Assembly: GCA_936440205.1 (NCBI GenBank)
Contig: OW387148.1
Coordinates: forward strand, 19,089,961 to 19,153,960
Source: Lepidonotus clava
Lineage: Eukaryota > Annelida > Polychaeta > Phyllodocida > Polynoidae
Reading direction: 5' to 3'
DNA: 64,000 nt
Shown: positions 48,241-61,754 of the stretch, one piece after another
How the letters are laid out: each line of letters starts with the position of its first letter
Position numbering within the stretch: position 1 is the stretch's first letter
Notes under the pieces: model-generated
Told to the model about the DNA's origin: nothing
What the model saw: only the letters and a program-made list of their open reading frames with translations
The model's database searches: none
Position numbers and translations under genes: made by a program

Positions 48241-49698
48241 TAGGAAATATTTATAAGCAATGAGAAAGTTGTACTCATCTTTGTCTTTGAGGCGTCTGTC
48301 CACTGTTGCAGGGAAGAGCTGCGTCGTTGCAGGCCTGAGGAGCACCGTTGCAGGTGCTGGAATGAATTAATAGTGAAAATAATTCAAAGTCATTTTTTCA
48401 AACTTTAAAAATAATCTAGAGGAAAACCAACAGTTCCACATTGTTATATATGTCTATTTGTTATATATTTCATAGCAAATAAGTATCTAATATCAAGATT
48501 TATCACGATTTGTCCGAGTTCAAGTTGTAAAATTCAATCTATATAAGAATGTCTAAAGTTGTGCTGACCTTTGACACGACCCGACCTGACCCGAGGTCGG
48601 GCGCACTTTCACTGTTGCCGGGCGGCAACCGCTGTTGCAGGGCCTTGTTGCCAACTGGTTAGAATTGAATAAATCCTAAGTGTCAACATTTGCCTTTCAC
48701 CCACGTAGTTCTCCACGCAATTTTCCACGCATTTTGCGCCTTCTCCACGTAGATATGTAATATTTTGAAGCAATTCTGGCGGGTGGAAGAGGAGGGTTCC
48801 CAGGGAAAGCACCGGCAAGCATGGCGGTGGGCGCGAAGTTGGCGAGTAAAATCCCCGATGTTGAAGACCAAATATCTCCATATTTAACCGATGACGCGTA
48901 CATTTCACACGTCCTCGTATATCCCGGGTATGTTATTCACGTGCAGCAAGCAGGAATTGCTCGTAGGATGGCCATTTTCACCGTAAATTGAAGAAATCCG
49001 GAGGATCAAATTCGCCTCTTCGTGCCATAACCGCCGGCTTGTTCAAACGGAAAGTAGGTCATTCGGCCTCTTCACTCCGGTCAATTGTAGTCCCCCGCGA
49101 AACATAGTTCCAAATGAATCCGGCCGGTCAAATAATTTTAAAGGCTAATAATTAAAAACAATTATGGAATATGTATCACTGAGACTGTATAATGGTGACA
49201 AATTATAGAAATCCACAAATTATTCGATAATTTTCAAATATGTAGCCTTTTCACCAGCGCGAACCCGCGTAAGAATACCAGAAAGTCTGAAGTCGGGGCG
49301 AAGTCGGTCAAATCGCCTCTGCGCCTTCATCAAACGTAGTCCGCCGCGCATATAGTTCCATAAGAATGGGGCTGGTCGAATAAATTAAGCGTATGAAATG
49401 CTTAAAACAAGCCCAAATCTTCTTCTATATATGTTCTTTAACCTTCTCAATTCCGTGAAAGTATAATAAATACAAAACCGGACTCGTGTGCCGATACAGG
49501 ATGCCGGATCACCCGAGGCGGGAAGGAGATCACTAGTAGTGATCAATCAAGATTGTCTTGATTGTCTTGAATATTTGATGCAATCAAAACCCACAGACCT
49601 TCAAGTACAACAAGAATAAATCACAATAAATACGTGAACGTGTATACATACATGTATACACGTATATACACGCATCTGTAATCGGCGAGACGCTTGGT
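48241..49698. other. repeat-rich spacer with one possible first exon
   Basis: Short GTTGCAGG/GTTGCCGG motifs recur (48305-48365 and 48612-48645). The 48821-48927 stretch (ATGGCGGTGGGC start, CCGG|GTATGT donor) could encode 36 residues beginning MAVGAKLASKIPDVEDQ as a first exon, but no second exon was found. Two diverged copies of about 75 bp with GTAGTC...GTTCCA lie at 49075-49140 and 49315-49385. Confidence 0.3.
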
Positions 49699-52600
49699 AT
49701 GCCCCAGGTAAAAGGGCAGCACGGCTCCCCACAAAGCACATTAAGGGCCGCACTCATTGACTGCTCGGTGAGTAACTGGCCCTCTAAGTGCCCGGAGCTG
49801 CTCCCACCCAGACCCGCCTCAGCCCCTAACGTGTTTTCTCCGCTACTCCAGAGGCTTTCTCAGCCATTTCCAGCTCCATGGGCAGTAAGAGAACCTATTT
49901 TAGGCACAGGACTGTTTCCTTTAAGAAGGAGCTATGTAGATGCCACAGGGATTTGGGTCCTGTTGGGTTGCTTTACAAAATATATTTTCGCGGAGTTCCC
50001 TGTTTCCATACTCAGTCGCTGGGATTTGAAAAGGTATTTTCTGAATTCTAAAAAATCCTGGGATTATTACTTTATTTTTTGCTGGAAATGTTCTTTTTCT
50101 GTGGTAGGTTGTAGAAACCAGACATGGCGCTCTGGTTGGTAAATATTAAAGAAGAGGCGAATAAACAATTGGGCGTATTTGGACAGGTCCAGGGAAACGA
50201 TTATGTGGATATTTTTGTTTAAATAAGAGCACGGACAACTCTCTGGTAGGGCTGGAAATTCTGATCACTGATCTATATTGGTGGCCTCGCAAAGGCTTCC
50301 GCAGATAAGTAACATGCACGTGAAAAAGGCTGAGATTACCGTTAAATGCAATAAAATATGTAGTATTCACATTATTTTTTTTAGACTTTTAGACTTGTGT
50401 ATTGCTTGATTGAAAAGTATATAATGTTGCTATGGCAAGATAAAGGAAAGTAAGTTTGTTAAATACAGGACTGGACTTGATGCTTTTACTAGCTCAGTGT
50501 GACACATAAAGACCCGCTATTTTGGCATTGTGATCTTATATATTTATTGTGACATTACACTGCACACATGTTATTACAAATGTATCAATTATCTCAACCT
50601 CTACGGAAGAGTTCAAAAATATTTATGATCCTGAGCAATAGATCTGTCACATTATGTTCAATATGGAAATAGGTAGTGTGTTATTAACTTTGCGTCCACA
50701 CACTTTGGATATATTTGAGGCTTCTTGTAAGGTCTTTTCACATCTACTATACTTCTCTGACCGTCATATCATACTGCGCAGACATTACTAGGACGGACTT
50801 ATATCCCAACGATCTATTTCGTTATGTAGCCTATAAGCTGGGACTCATCTCAAGGCTTGGGGATGGGAAAATAATCCGGGATGAAGAACTGGCCAGGTCC
50901 TTGGGTTAGGGTTGGAGCCGACGGCTCAATAAATATGGGCGAATTATGCCGGGCACATCCTGGTGGTGTGCTGGTCTGTTACGTCTTCAGAACAGGCCAT
51001 ATGTGGCTTCATCATTCTAACAGTCTGTAAAGGCATCGGGAAAGTAAAAGAAAGTTGAGAATGAAACCATGGGATGCTATTATAGAATGTGAGATGACAA
51101 CAAAGCTACGAAATTCGACGCCTACTTTGAAGATGGAGCTGTTCCCCAAGAAAGGGAATGTTTCACAGTAATTTTTCAGTGTTATTAAATTTTACAGTAT
51201 CATATTGCAGCCTTTATCAACTTCATTGCTGAGACACGGTATATTTCCCTTTAAATACTTCACTAGCAAGGCTCAATCTCAATTTATTATCCATGTTAGA
51301 TATTCTATCTTGCCGTCGTTTCCATCCCTATAGATTCGGTCAGCCAATTGGCAGTCGAAAACCGGAGTTGGTCTCGATATAGCTGAAAAATTGCTGAGTA
51401 GACCTTAAACCCCAACACATCATCGTCATCATAATTATTCTATCAGTATGAATTTGACTAGGCCGTACAGTCCGTCTTTTGGATACACATATTCCAAATG
51501 TTTATCTTTTTCCATCCTCGGATAAACATAAACAACCTCTCAAAAGCGTAAGTTAGTTATTTGACATGGATAGATAATAACATAGCCACTGAATAAGTTT
51601 TGCTTCAATATGACGCCAATGGACCTCGTTAACCACAGCATAATATGCATCCTCTTCGAGATTTTAATCATTGGCCATCATATCCTCTCTCATATTCCAC
51701 TACTCAGTGGTGAGGTAGCGCCCACAAGTTATATCGGAAAAATCACGGTTCCCAAGCCCTGTGTCTTTGACCTTTGAACCCTCCACAGCCAGAGATCTAT
51801 TACATCTACTGTCCGGTCGAAGGCGCCCCCATCCCAGACCGACCGTCTGGAAGTCGTTTTTTCTCCCACTAATTGTCTCTGGCTAAGTAATTGCCGTAGG
51901 AAAAAACGGAATTGGAAATAAATAAAAGTGAATTACTGTGCCAGACTGAGACAGGCTGTTTGTTATAAAGTGTCCCCAAACACAAGAATAAAACACCATT
52001 AGTTATACTTATAGGTGGGACGCAGTGTTGGAAAGAAGTCGTTTCTGTATGGTATTTCCAGATGCCATTTGTGCTATCTGGGATAACATCAGGAGTTGTT
52101 AGAATGAGTTATTGGGGCCTTTACAGCATCTCTATTCTATTCAATACGGTATGTTATCAATAGGAGGACGGACGGGAAGCTACAGATTCAGTCTGAATAG
52201 GTCTGCAGGACGTGTGAAGATAACCATATTTGCCGGAATAGAGGATTTGATGCCCGAACATCCACCATTGGGCGTTGAAAAGGACGAAGAGAATCTAGCA
52301 CATTATTGCATTATGCTTGTTTCTGGACAAAACATAGTAGCACAATTTCCTTATCAATCTGATTTGATTCAATAATGCATTGCATGTTATTCGAGCCAGG
52401 GGATACGTCTTTCTAATATTGTTAGGAATCAGTATGAGACTTCTATTGTTTTCCATCTAGAATATCTTTTGTTTCGCAAAATTCTATTCCATTTTATTAT
52501 CATCGGTTCTATTTTCATCCTACCATATTCATGATAATTCTATATGACTTTTTGTTAAATGAAACCTTTGCGAGCATCTGATATCTAAAATCAAGCAATG

Positions 52601-54399
52601 GATGTGTACAATAGGCACAGCGGTTAGATGATAAAATGGTTGTTATCAGTTACAGTGAAATAGTATCGTCATAATTCATGGGACCATGGGACTGGAGATT
52701 GTACGGATGTATCATTACTTCTCTGTTTGCATGAATACTGCTTTTAAGGATCGCTCTATGTGTTTAAGTCGCTTGTTTCATGATTGCAACAAACAATGAA
52801 GCTTCTTGCACTGACGTTCCTGTGCGCCGCTTTGCTCAGAATATGCATTTAGTAGGGCTTAAAAAGTTTCAAAATTGTCCACCCTATGAGTATGTATACA
52901 CGGTATCGTGTCTACTGTTTCAACACTATTAGTTAGATATTACGGGAGATATGTGATATAAGTACATTTGGAGATTACTAATTCTGATAAACGTATGTTG
53001 CCTTCCTTGTAGGTATAGTCCTATTTATAGAACATAAAGTCATATAAATAAAGTAATAAACTAACGATTCAGATATACATCACACATGGAAATGCTATAA
53101 GGAACGTACGATCTATCCTTAATTAATGAGAATCGCACCATTAACACCCTCATCACTTGTGTCTCTCGGGTTCTGATCTTTTTCATTCGGCTTATGTTTC
53201 ACGGTGTTCAGACATTCCCATCCTTCCCGTAATATCACATTAACCATTACTATCTACGGCGGACGCATCCCATAGCAGAGCGGCACAGAATAACCTGATA
53301 CGTTTTTATTTGTTGTGGGCGGAAAGCTGGCATCCATTACCCGTATCTTTTTCTATGTTGGCAAAATCGTGTTAGTCCCCAGATTTTTCTCCACCACAGC
53401 TCGCTCACTTACACAGGACTGAGATTCTCGCCCACGACACGGTATCACGGGCATGACAAGAATGTTTTCGTCGTTTTTGTTTGTCTCCAGGTGACGTATT
53501 AATTTGTGTTCATACTGGCATGAGAGGTCATGTAATCTGAATAATATTATTGTTTGTGCACGCTTATTGAATCAGGTGGTAACTTCTTTTATAAAAACGT
53601 ATTTTGGGTTAATTAATTTCTCTAGGAAGAATTATGTGGAGTTCCTCAAGGACATTTGGAAATTTAGCGATCATTCAAAGCATCCATGTAAAGGGTTAGA
53701 ATCAATTATATTAAAGATTAGCCTACGTGTATTCATGTATTCACATGAATTTCGTTAACATAATATATCTTGATGTTGCAATTAGGAATCGACACAGGTC
53801 TTACATAATCAACAACATCGAGCAAGGAATTCCCTCTATTTTCAAATTGACAGTATTTGTTATCTCTCTCTATAACTTGATTATATAGGTGCATTATAGG
53901 CAGCATTTACTAAAGACATTTTGTCCCAGGATAGGTCTTTTAATGATACTTCTCTCTTGGATAATGGTTCTCAGCGGTTGTCCTAAAATTCCTATAAATT
54001 ATTATTAATTTTTTCGGATTGTTTTGTGTTGATAGAAAAACAGACCATGTAAGATACATAAAATAGTCCCTTTATTGTTGACTCGTTATTACAAACGATT
54101 AGGATACAACAACAAAATCCATCTTGCTATTTAGTGTATACATTCAGTGTATGATTAGTGTATAATTTCTCCTTATATACAAGTATCAGCAGGAGGTTCC
54201 AGACCCAAACTATAAACATTGTCTTTTCAGACTGTGATTGATAAGGCAATAAGTAGTCTCATTTTATGTAGTGTCTTTGAATGGTAAATGAATCGCATTT
54301 GACAGTGGCTGAGCTCAAAGCCCAGGCTTTCCTTTCTACAATGCACATTTTTGAATTAGCATGATAATTCTGTATTCGGAAATGGGCAATACAATTTCT

Positions 54400-54452
54400 G
54401 AAATTCAACTTTTTGGTATGTTATGTCATAACATACCAAAAAGATGAATTTC
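54400..54452. repeat. near-perfect 53-bp palindrome
   Basis: 26-base arms with one mismatch (54400-54425 and 54427-54452) around one base. It would form a tight hairpin. Confidence 0.9.
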
Positions 54453-57400
54453 TTCGCCAGCAATGCGGCATGAAACATGGTTTCATTGGATCTTGTCAAA
54501 TAATAATGTGCTTCGTCAGTATAACTGAACATTCCTGTATTCATTTCGCGCCAGCAAAAGACTGAACTTTGCCCTTGGGGATGAATACCTGAGCACATAC
54601 TACACAGTTTTATACTATATTCAGATACAAGCTATTCCTATAGTACATCTTACGTATATACAACAACTTTCACTTTGCCTGAAATCAATTTGGGTATACG
54701 TAAATTGGCCATCCATATAACAGTTTGTAAGAAACACATGAGATAAATAACATTTATACTTCAACTTGTCCAATTTAAGTATGGATATTAAGGAGGAGGA
54801 CTTGGAAAGGTCACAAACTTATTATATATCTATCACTTTTGTTAAATCCACATAAGATAAGTTCTCCCCAAACTTTTGACCATGAAAGGATTACTGCATT
54901 AATATTATCAAGTTCCCTTGACTTAAACACAACTGCACAATGTGTCTTAAAATCAAAATGTTCCAAGTCAATACCTACAGTTCAGTTCACAACATAGCAG
55001 ATAAACTAGTGTGGAAACCATTTCAAAAGCCTCTCTCCAGTGATGATATACATACACCATTATCGGTAAGCAACATTCCTAACTTAGTAGGTGTCCCAAA
55101 CCTTTGAAGGTGCGTAGTTCTGGCTTCTGATGCGAACTCCCTGAACAGCAATTTAACCCATATACACAACCAAAGATTTTGCTCAAACTCATGCAATCAC
55201 TTTTTTAATGTGTTTGATACTTGTTCCCATTACAGAAAGGACATTTCGTGAGCTTGGTGTCCCTCCATTACTCAGAAAAAGATTTGTGTATGTGTCTCAT
55301 CAACCTGATTACAATCTGACTGACGCATTGTTAAAGGAATCTGAGCATCGAGATACCTCTTTACTGACAGAATGAACCCTAATCATAATTTCTAGATACA
55401 CATATTCATAAATATAGTATGTCATCATTCTATTCATTTTTGACTACATATTTCTTCGGAGGCTAAGATCTGCAAAAAGATCTTCCAAGGAACACAGTCA
55501 TAATAATTCATGTACGTCCAAATGTGTCACAAATGGGTACAAAAGGGTTAATGGGTCCTTAAATCAGAAGGACATATATATGGGTTAGTTGGGTTAGTTA
55601 GGTTTCATTAACATAACACGAGTTTGTTTAATAAGAATTTGGTTAATTCACCGGAATGGGAAAACATGGGGTGATATCAGCCTTCATGGTTCACAGTAGG
55701 CACTCCCACATTTTGTTGGATAGCGTCTGTTTGTCGGATACAACCACCTTTAAAGGCCTGCCTGGAAATATGATTTGTTAGATCTTCCTCACGTCTGTAG
55801 TCTGAATGGGATAGAAGATGACAGGTAGGGACCTTAAATCTTAAAGAAATTGTTTAGAGACAATACAATCCTTGTAACATGTCAAAAACGGGCTCAGATT
55901 TACACGTAAATATCATAGGTATTATGTCAGTAATGTAGTGTTATATTGTATCTCTTTTTATGCTGAGTTACGTAATGCATTTTCTGCATTTTAAGCAATT
56001 AGGATTATTCACATTTCTTTATGAGAAAAACTGAGTAGATGAGAGAATATTTGATTATGTAAGGAGAGTGAGAAGGACACGCACCTATGATGATGCACAA
56101 TGGACAAGTCTTCAATAACATATTTTATGTACACTAGCACAACGGATTTTCTTTTGTTCTTTTGAGAGAAATAAAATGATTTGAATATAACTTTGATACT
56201 ATTCTTTATGAAGACATGTGCAGCTCATCGCCAATGACTTTCTCATCAAGTAATATACAAAAAGTTCGATTTTACATTGGCTCAAGTCTTACAATCTTAC
56301 AGGGCACTGAAGTATTCTCTCGAATAATATTCTTGTCATGATGTATCTTAATCTATATAAAAAAAACTTTGGAAATCCGTCTGTAGGTACATTTTGCTGT
56401 TAGGTGATTACCAAGAACACCTTCCATAGTGACGGGGCGTTTCCCCCGGTCAGTTCAGTTCAATTAAAGATAACATCATAATAATATTTAGATTTTTGCA
56501 GCTTATGCAGATTAGCAGATTCCTAAATTTCCAATCTGTGAAATTCAACCCTAGACATTTCTAACAACATTTCCCCGTCCCGATTGGGCACCCATTGTCG
56601 CATAGACAAGACTCGGTCCCATTCCTGTTGTAAGAAAGGTGCGGAGAATAGTTACTTGAATATTTTAATAATCAATGAATCTAAGAAGAAACAGCAGGTA
56701 CTGAAATAGAACGTACTTGCGCTCATCCTATTATTCACAGCAGATCTGACCGTCGTTAGACAGGCATTGGTACCGGAATCTATTTAAGTATAGGATTATA
56801 CATCAACCCTATAACTAGGAACCTTAAATCCCCAAGATCAGAGGATGTTCTGAAACTGCAATTGCCACAGCCTTGTATTGAAACCCGGCTAGAATACCAT
56901 ATTCCACACTCGTTAGGTCTCTTATTTTGAATTCTAAAATGTAGTTTAGCACATTCTTTACATCAACTGTAGTGCCCTATGCAGTCGCTGATACAATGTA
57001 CGACATGTAGGTTAAACGGCCCATTGCAAACTCATACAAAGTTGTAATTCTTAATGTTATTGACTACAAATTAATACAGTTCTTTGATATACTGTACATA
57101 TTGGTCAATGTTCAACAACAACCGCAACAACTAGCTATGATCCAATAATATTGTGCCATCTAGTAGTCAAAATACCATACAACAAATTCCATTCGAATTA
57201 TGCTTCCACAAAGACAATACTTTATATCTATTTGACTCTGAGATTGTGCCTTTCAAATACAATAACATTTTCGAACACAGATTTTCTCAATTGAAAAAAA
57301 GACCAAAACACTATGTTGAGCCGATGAAACGATCGTTGGACTCGGGAACTATGAATGCCCATACACCAATATAATTCTACTATAACCCCAAGCTCTCTGA

Positions 57401-59419
57401 ACGCCCAAGGTCGCAGCCAGCATTTGACAAATTAACCAGTTCACAACAAGTGATTTTTGAACTTGAATGATGACCAGCTAGGTATCGACATCACCTGACT
57501 GATGTAATACAGAGGTCTCATAATGTACGGCGCCTACCCCCTACTCAGTCACACCGCGATCGAACCCCTGCAGGAAAGTATTTAAACAATACCGTTCAGG
57601 AGAATCAATAATATATCAAAAACAACAAAAGGTCGGATCAACACACGTCCAGACTATGCCTGAGGCGGCCTAGTAGTAGCCAGATAGACGAGGGGTGGTC
57701 ACGATATATCCAGGACCAAAAATGCATGGACCAACAGCCAACATTGTTTAAGAACCTTTTTCCCATCCTCACAATGTAGCTGTATGACTTGGTGGGCTTG
57801 GTGATGAATTGCACACATTTGTATGGAATCCAGTAATAGAACAGGAATGACAGATGGAATTCCGTTATAACATACTACATGGCCCAGTTAAGCTTCTACC
57901 TGTTTATTATACAGATTGTTAACAATGGTCATTTATACGCGGTGCCAAGATAAACAATTGAAGGCAACCATTAGGTGCTCAACAATAGTTTTTGATGGAA
58001 AGAGTGTAATCGGCAACTGGGTCATCTACTGTAGGGCCACCAGCTATGTGGAACTTTTTCATCAATGAACCACTATAATTATGGTTATTCTGAAAGCGTG
58101 AAGGTAGGTCAGCATTGCGCATATAGTCCAACTGGAGTTGCAGGAATGACTGAGGTGAATATCGTGAGTTGTGTCTAGAGAGATGCAATAATGTTTCAAC
58201 CGATGCCTCTTGTAGCATGGAGTGCAATATCGCTTTTTTGGAAACCCATTTCATATGAAGAAACCTGTATGTAGGCCCTGATATATGTTACGGACCATAC
58301 CACGTGTTGAATAGCAATGAAATGAAGCTGCTATGAAACACGGATTAAGAGCAGTATTTGACCTGCACAGGTCAACCAAGCAGTCAATCGAGATTTACAT
58401 CCATCATAAAGTCAACAGTATGAGCCATTTATTTTGTAAATCTCAACTGTGAAACTTCTTTCCGGGAACAGCTCGGGAACTTTTTTTTTCTAAATTCTTG
58501 GTCGTTTAAACAAAAAAGGTTTAATGATTAAGGTGCTTTATTCTTATATCGACTAAGCGGTTTTTGATAACACCATGTGCGGGATAAAAGCCATATACCA
58601 GATATAATCATGTTGATCAAGTGATGGACACAGCTACATTGATAGCTCTTATATATTACAATGATGAATGGATACCTCTATAAAAACACTGTCAATATAG
58701 ATGTGTCCTACTTGATATGGAGTATAAGCTATTTTAGGTCTAGTAGTGGCATCTGTCTTATATATTATGTGCTTATAAGTGACGACAATAAGCCCATCCC
58801 AGTATACATGAACATCAAATTTTACCATGAAATTATTTAGCAATTTCTTTCTGATTTAATCCCCAAATATAGAAGTGTGAAACAAAATGTACCATGGGGT
58901 TTAGTTGACAAATTGCTCCTAAAATTTGTAAAATGCAGATTTATAAATTGGCCTTTTCCCCATAGGAACCAATGTTAAAGCCCATCAGCTGAACCTATAA
59001 TGTCCGACCCTATTTTCCCTAAAATGCAGCATTTTAGTTGGCTGGCAATCCTGTAAATCTGTCAATTGGTGAAATATAAGAAATCATAATGTTTCATCAG
59101 AACTTGGGGATATAGAAAAACATAATTCTTAGGTATTCCAGTAAACCCAGCTCTAGGAGACAAGGATCGTTTATACCATTATTTTGTCCGACCCTTGTCC
59201 AACCCCAGGATATACCCAATGTGGGATGGGCTTATTGAAATACATAGGCCTATTATATGAAAAGATGTGAGGGAGGTCCAAAACACATTATAAACATTGG
59301 TATGTAATGTTCATTATCACTTTACAAATATAGTTGCAATTGTAATAACAGCTTTACTTTTTTATAACTATTTGATTGTCTTCAAATTCGCATGTAATAA
59401 TAGAACCAACGTTGTACTC

Positions 59420-59451
59420 TATATAAGCAGGAATGGTCTTTTCATGCAGTC
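59420..59451 (+). promoter_or_regulatory. possible TATA core promoter
   Basis: TATATAAG at 59420-59427 with CAGTCG about 28 bases on. A 59-codon frame starting MKSFVTRGDRFTWP opens at 59574. No gene product recognised; weak call. Confidence 0.2.
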
Positions 59452-60019
59452 GTAGGGCAGTCCCTTTCAGATTCCACTTTCAGAGTTAACACTATCCATA
59501 AACACACCTAGTTTTATACGTCGGTCAATTTTGATTCAAAATCGAAACGGACGAAAGGACTAGTCTAACAATCATGAAGTCATTCGTCACCCGAGGCGAT
59601 AGGTTCACGTGGCCTGCCTTTTATCACAAACTTCATATTAGTCGAGGATCTCTATTGAGAATATTCACTTCTGTCAACTCAGCAGAAATGGGAAACTGCA
59701 ATGGCATACGTTTATTGTCAAGGTTCCCCTGTCTAAGAGCCACCAATTGTTAGAGGGAATGGCCACAAAAAGTCACTTTGGAGATTTTGCGGCAGGGTGT
59801 TGGCTATTCCTGAAAGTTATTGAACAATATACACCAAAGTTGCTGCTAATAATGTTAATGGTCTCACACCTAAACACCCACAAACGCTACAATTAGGATA
59901 TTACATGAACCATATGATACCAACACATAAACAACGGAAAGATGTTCGGGCATTAGATCGTAAAAGTTTTTAGGGTAGACTTCATGCGTTCTTTTCTGGT
60001 GGAATACAATGGCCATTAA

Positions 60020-61134
60020 AGGGGCACTCCAGTGAAAAAACACGTTTTTTGTGCATAGAGAATATGAAATTCCCAAACTGATGGTGAAAACGAAATTCAA
60101 ATCGGAGCATTGGTTCAAAAGTTGTGGACCAAATAAGGGTCTATCAAGCTCTCCACTGGGGGCAGCCATTTTGTTTTAATTACCCAGCATGCACTTCACT
60201 AACTTATCCAATTGTGGTTCCTGTTTGGGTTTGTGATATATAAGTGTCATTTATTACTTTGCTTTGTCATATGGAGCGTAAAATACAAAATTACCCATTC
60301 TGTTATAATCAAAATGATGAAAACTGAGTATGGCCCTAAATTTTAAACTACATAGAAACCGTAACTATGGTGTAGTTTTTCCCTAGCAACCATTTCTAGG
60401 ATTTGGTATTACCATAGCAACCAGTCATGTAAACATCATTAATGGTACCGGAACGCTGAAAACCCTTGACACTAAACTTATACAATGCATCCAGGTTACT
60501 AAGCAACCAATTCTGACGTTGGGTTGCCAAGCAACAGGCTGTTGCTAGGCAGATCAAATGGTTACTATACTAAGCAGTATGAAAACTGTGGGTTGCTAGG
60601 CAACCAGTAACAATTGATTGACTCTTAACCATTGAATTGATATTATTGTATCTTCTTTTTCATGGTATATGGTTTTGGTCAGATTAGATACCTTTTAAAT
60701 AACTTAATAGGGGCTGTTATTCTTATGGTGGGGTTGCTATACATACTAATGTTGCCATGGCAACTTTACTATATTAGGATGTAAATTCATATGAAATTCC
60801 TATTACAAAATGTGCCTCAGAGTATCTCCACTAAGGATATGAAGTTTCATGATGTTTCGTTTAATAACATTTTCATTAAAGCATTCTAAAAATGAAAGAA
60901 ATATTATAGCTAAGCCTACAGGAATCTAAACAGGAACCACAATTTGGTTTAATGGTGAAGTGCATGCTGGGAAATCTATTCAAAATGGCCGCCCCCAGTG
61001 GGGAGCTCAGGAGAATCTTATTTCCTCAATAACTTCTGAACCGCTTATCTGATTTTGATACTGTTTTGACTGATGACATCAGAAAGGCAAGTTCTATATA
61101 CAATTTTGTTGTTGTTTGTCACTGGTGTTCCCCT
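60020..61134. mobile_element. TTAA-flanked non-autonomous transposon with long terminal inverted repeats
   Basis: 1115 bp flanked by TTAA at 60016-60019 and 61135-61138. Terminal inverted repeats of about 215 bp begin AGGGGCACTCCAGTGA and (inverted) AGGGGAACACCAGTGA, and share CTCCCCACTGGGGGC-like, CCAGCATGCACTTCAC and GTGGTTCCTGTTT blocks. The arms are clearly diverged, so it is not recent. TTAA targets are used by piggyBac and Kolobok transposases; no transposase is present. The interior is dense in X-box-like motifs. Confidence 0.8.
60381..60764. promoter_or_regulatory. cluster of RFX X-box-like sites inside the TTAA element
   Basis: GTTGCCATGGCAAC at 60751-60764 is a perfect palindrome and a canonical X-box. 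GGTTGCTAGGCAACC (60591-60605), GGTTACTAAGCAACC (60494-60508) and GGTTGCCAAGCAAC (60522-60535) are close variants. Half sites lie at 60381, 60411, 60539 and 60732. Binding is inferred from motif only. Confidence 0.55.
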
Positions 61135-61138
61135 TTAA

Positions 61139-61754
61139 CGATGCTGCAACCTGCAGGCTAATAAATGCGTTTTAACTTAAGTAAAAACAATTAAAATTAA
61201 TGTCCCAGCAATGCATGGACCGCTAATATAAAGAAAAGAGGCATTCAGCCAAAACTAACCCTAATCAACTTTAATTATCTCTCTTTCGACGACCAATGAC
61301 CAAGAACGTTGCACTCACTAGCTAAAGAGGCAATTAAGGTGACGATAATAAGCGACATCAGTTACTGTAATGTGAGCACTGGACTATCTGAAAACGTCGT
61401 AACGTGACAGCGGTCAGTACTATGAACCCGAGAAATAAGTCTCATCTCAACTACTTAGTAAACTGACATTGACCCCACCTAATGGCAAATTATTCTGCAT
61501 TATCGTGACAAGATTTTAATGTCTCTGTGTAGCCTCTTATCATAACCAATTACACCTGTCCATACTTCCAAACACATGACTTCTACAGACATCGCATAAT
61601 TGACGACTATAAGTGTCAGGGCATTTTTCTGTTAAACCATTTCCTGCCTTAATTTCCGAATGAATATTACTGCTAAAACCATGAATATCATGTGAAAATT
61701 GTGGGAATGGACCCTTGCCATATTCCAATGTAAATCATATAACTAAAACCTTTC
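61139..61754. other. 3' flank of the membrane-protein gene
   Basis: AT-rich and probably contains the 3' UTR of the minus-strand gene ending at 61755. No strong AATAAA; an ATTAAA on the minus strand lies near 61270. No other gene. Confidence 0.35.

Larger units (their letters stand above)
49699..60015. other. gene-poor stretch
   Basis: No gene recognised in about 10 kb of AT-rich DNA. Open frames at 49699-50142 (plus), 50715-50909 (plus) and 57979-58254 (minus) lack recognisable domains. A near-perfect palindrome (54400-54452) and a TATA-containing stretch near 59420 are listed separately. Confidence 0.45.

Noticed and set aside
49699-50142. 147-codon frame with possible donor (about 49769) and acceptor (about 49850)
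   Set aside because: Good-looking splice signals, but neither the unspliced nor the spliced reading gives a recognisable protein.
57979-58254. 91-codon minus-strand frame
   Set aside because: Plausible residues but no motif, no flanking exons; kept only as a note.
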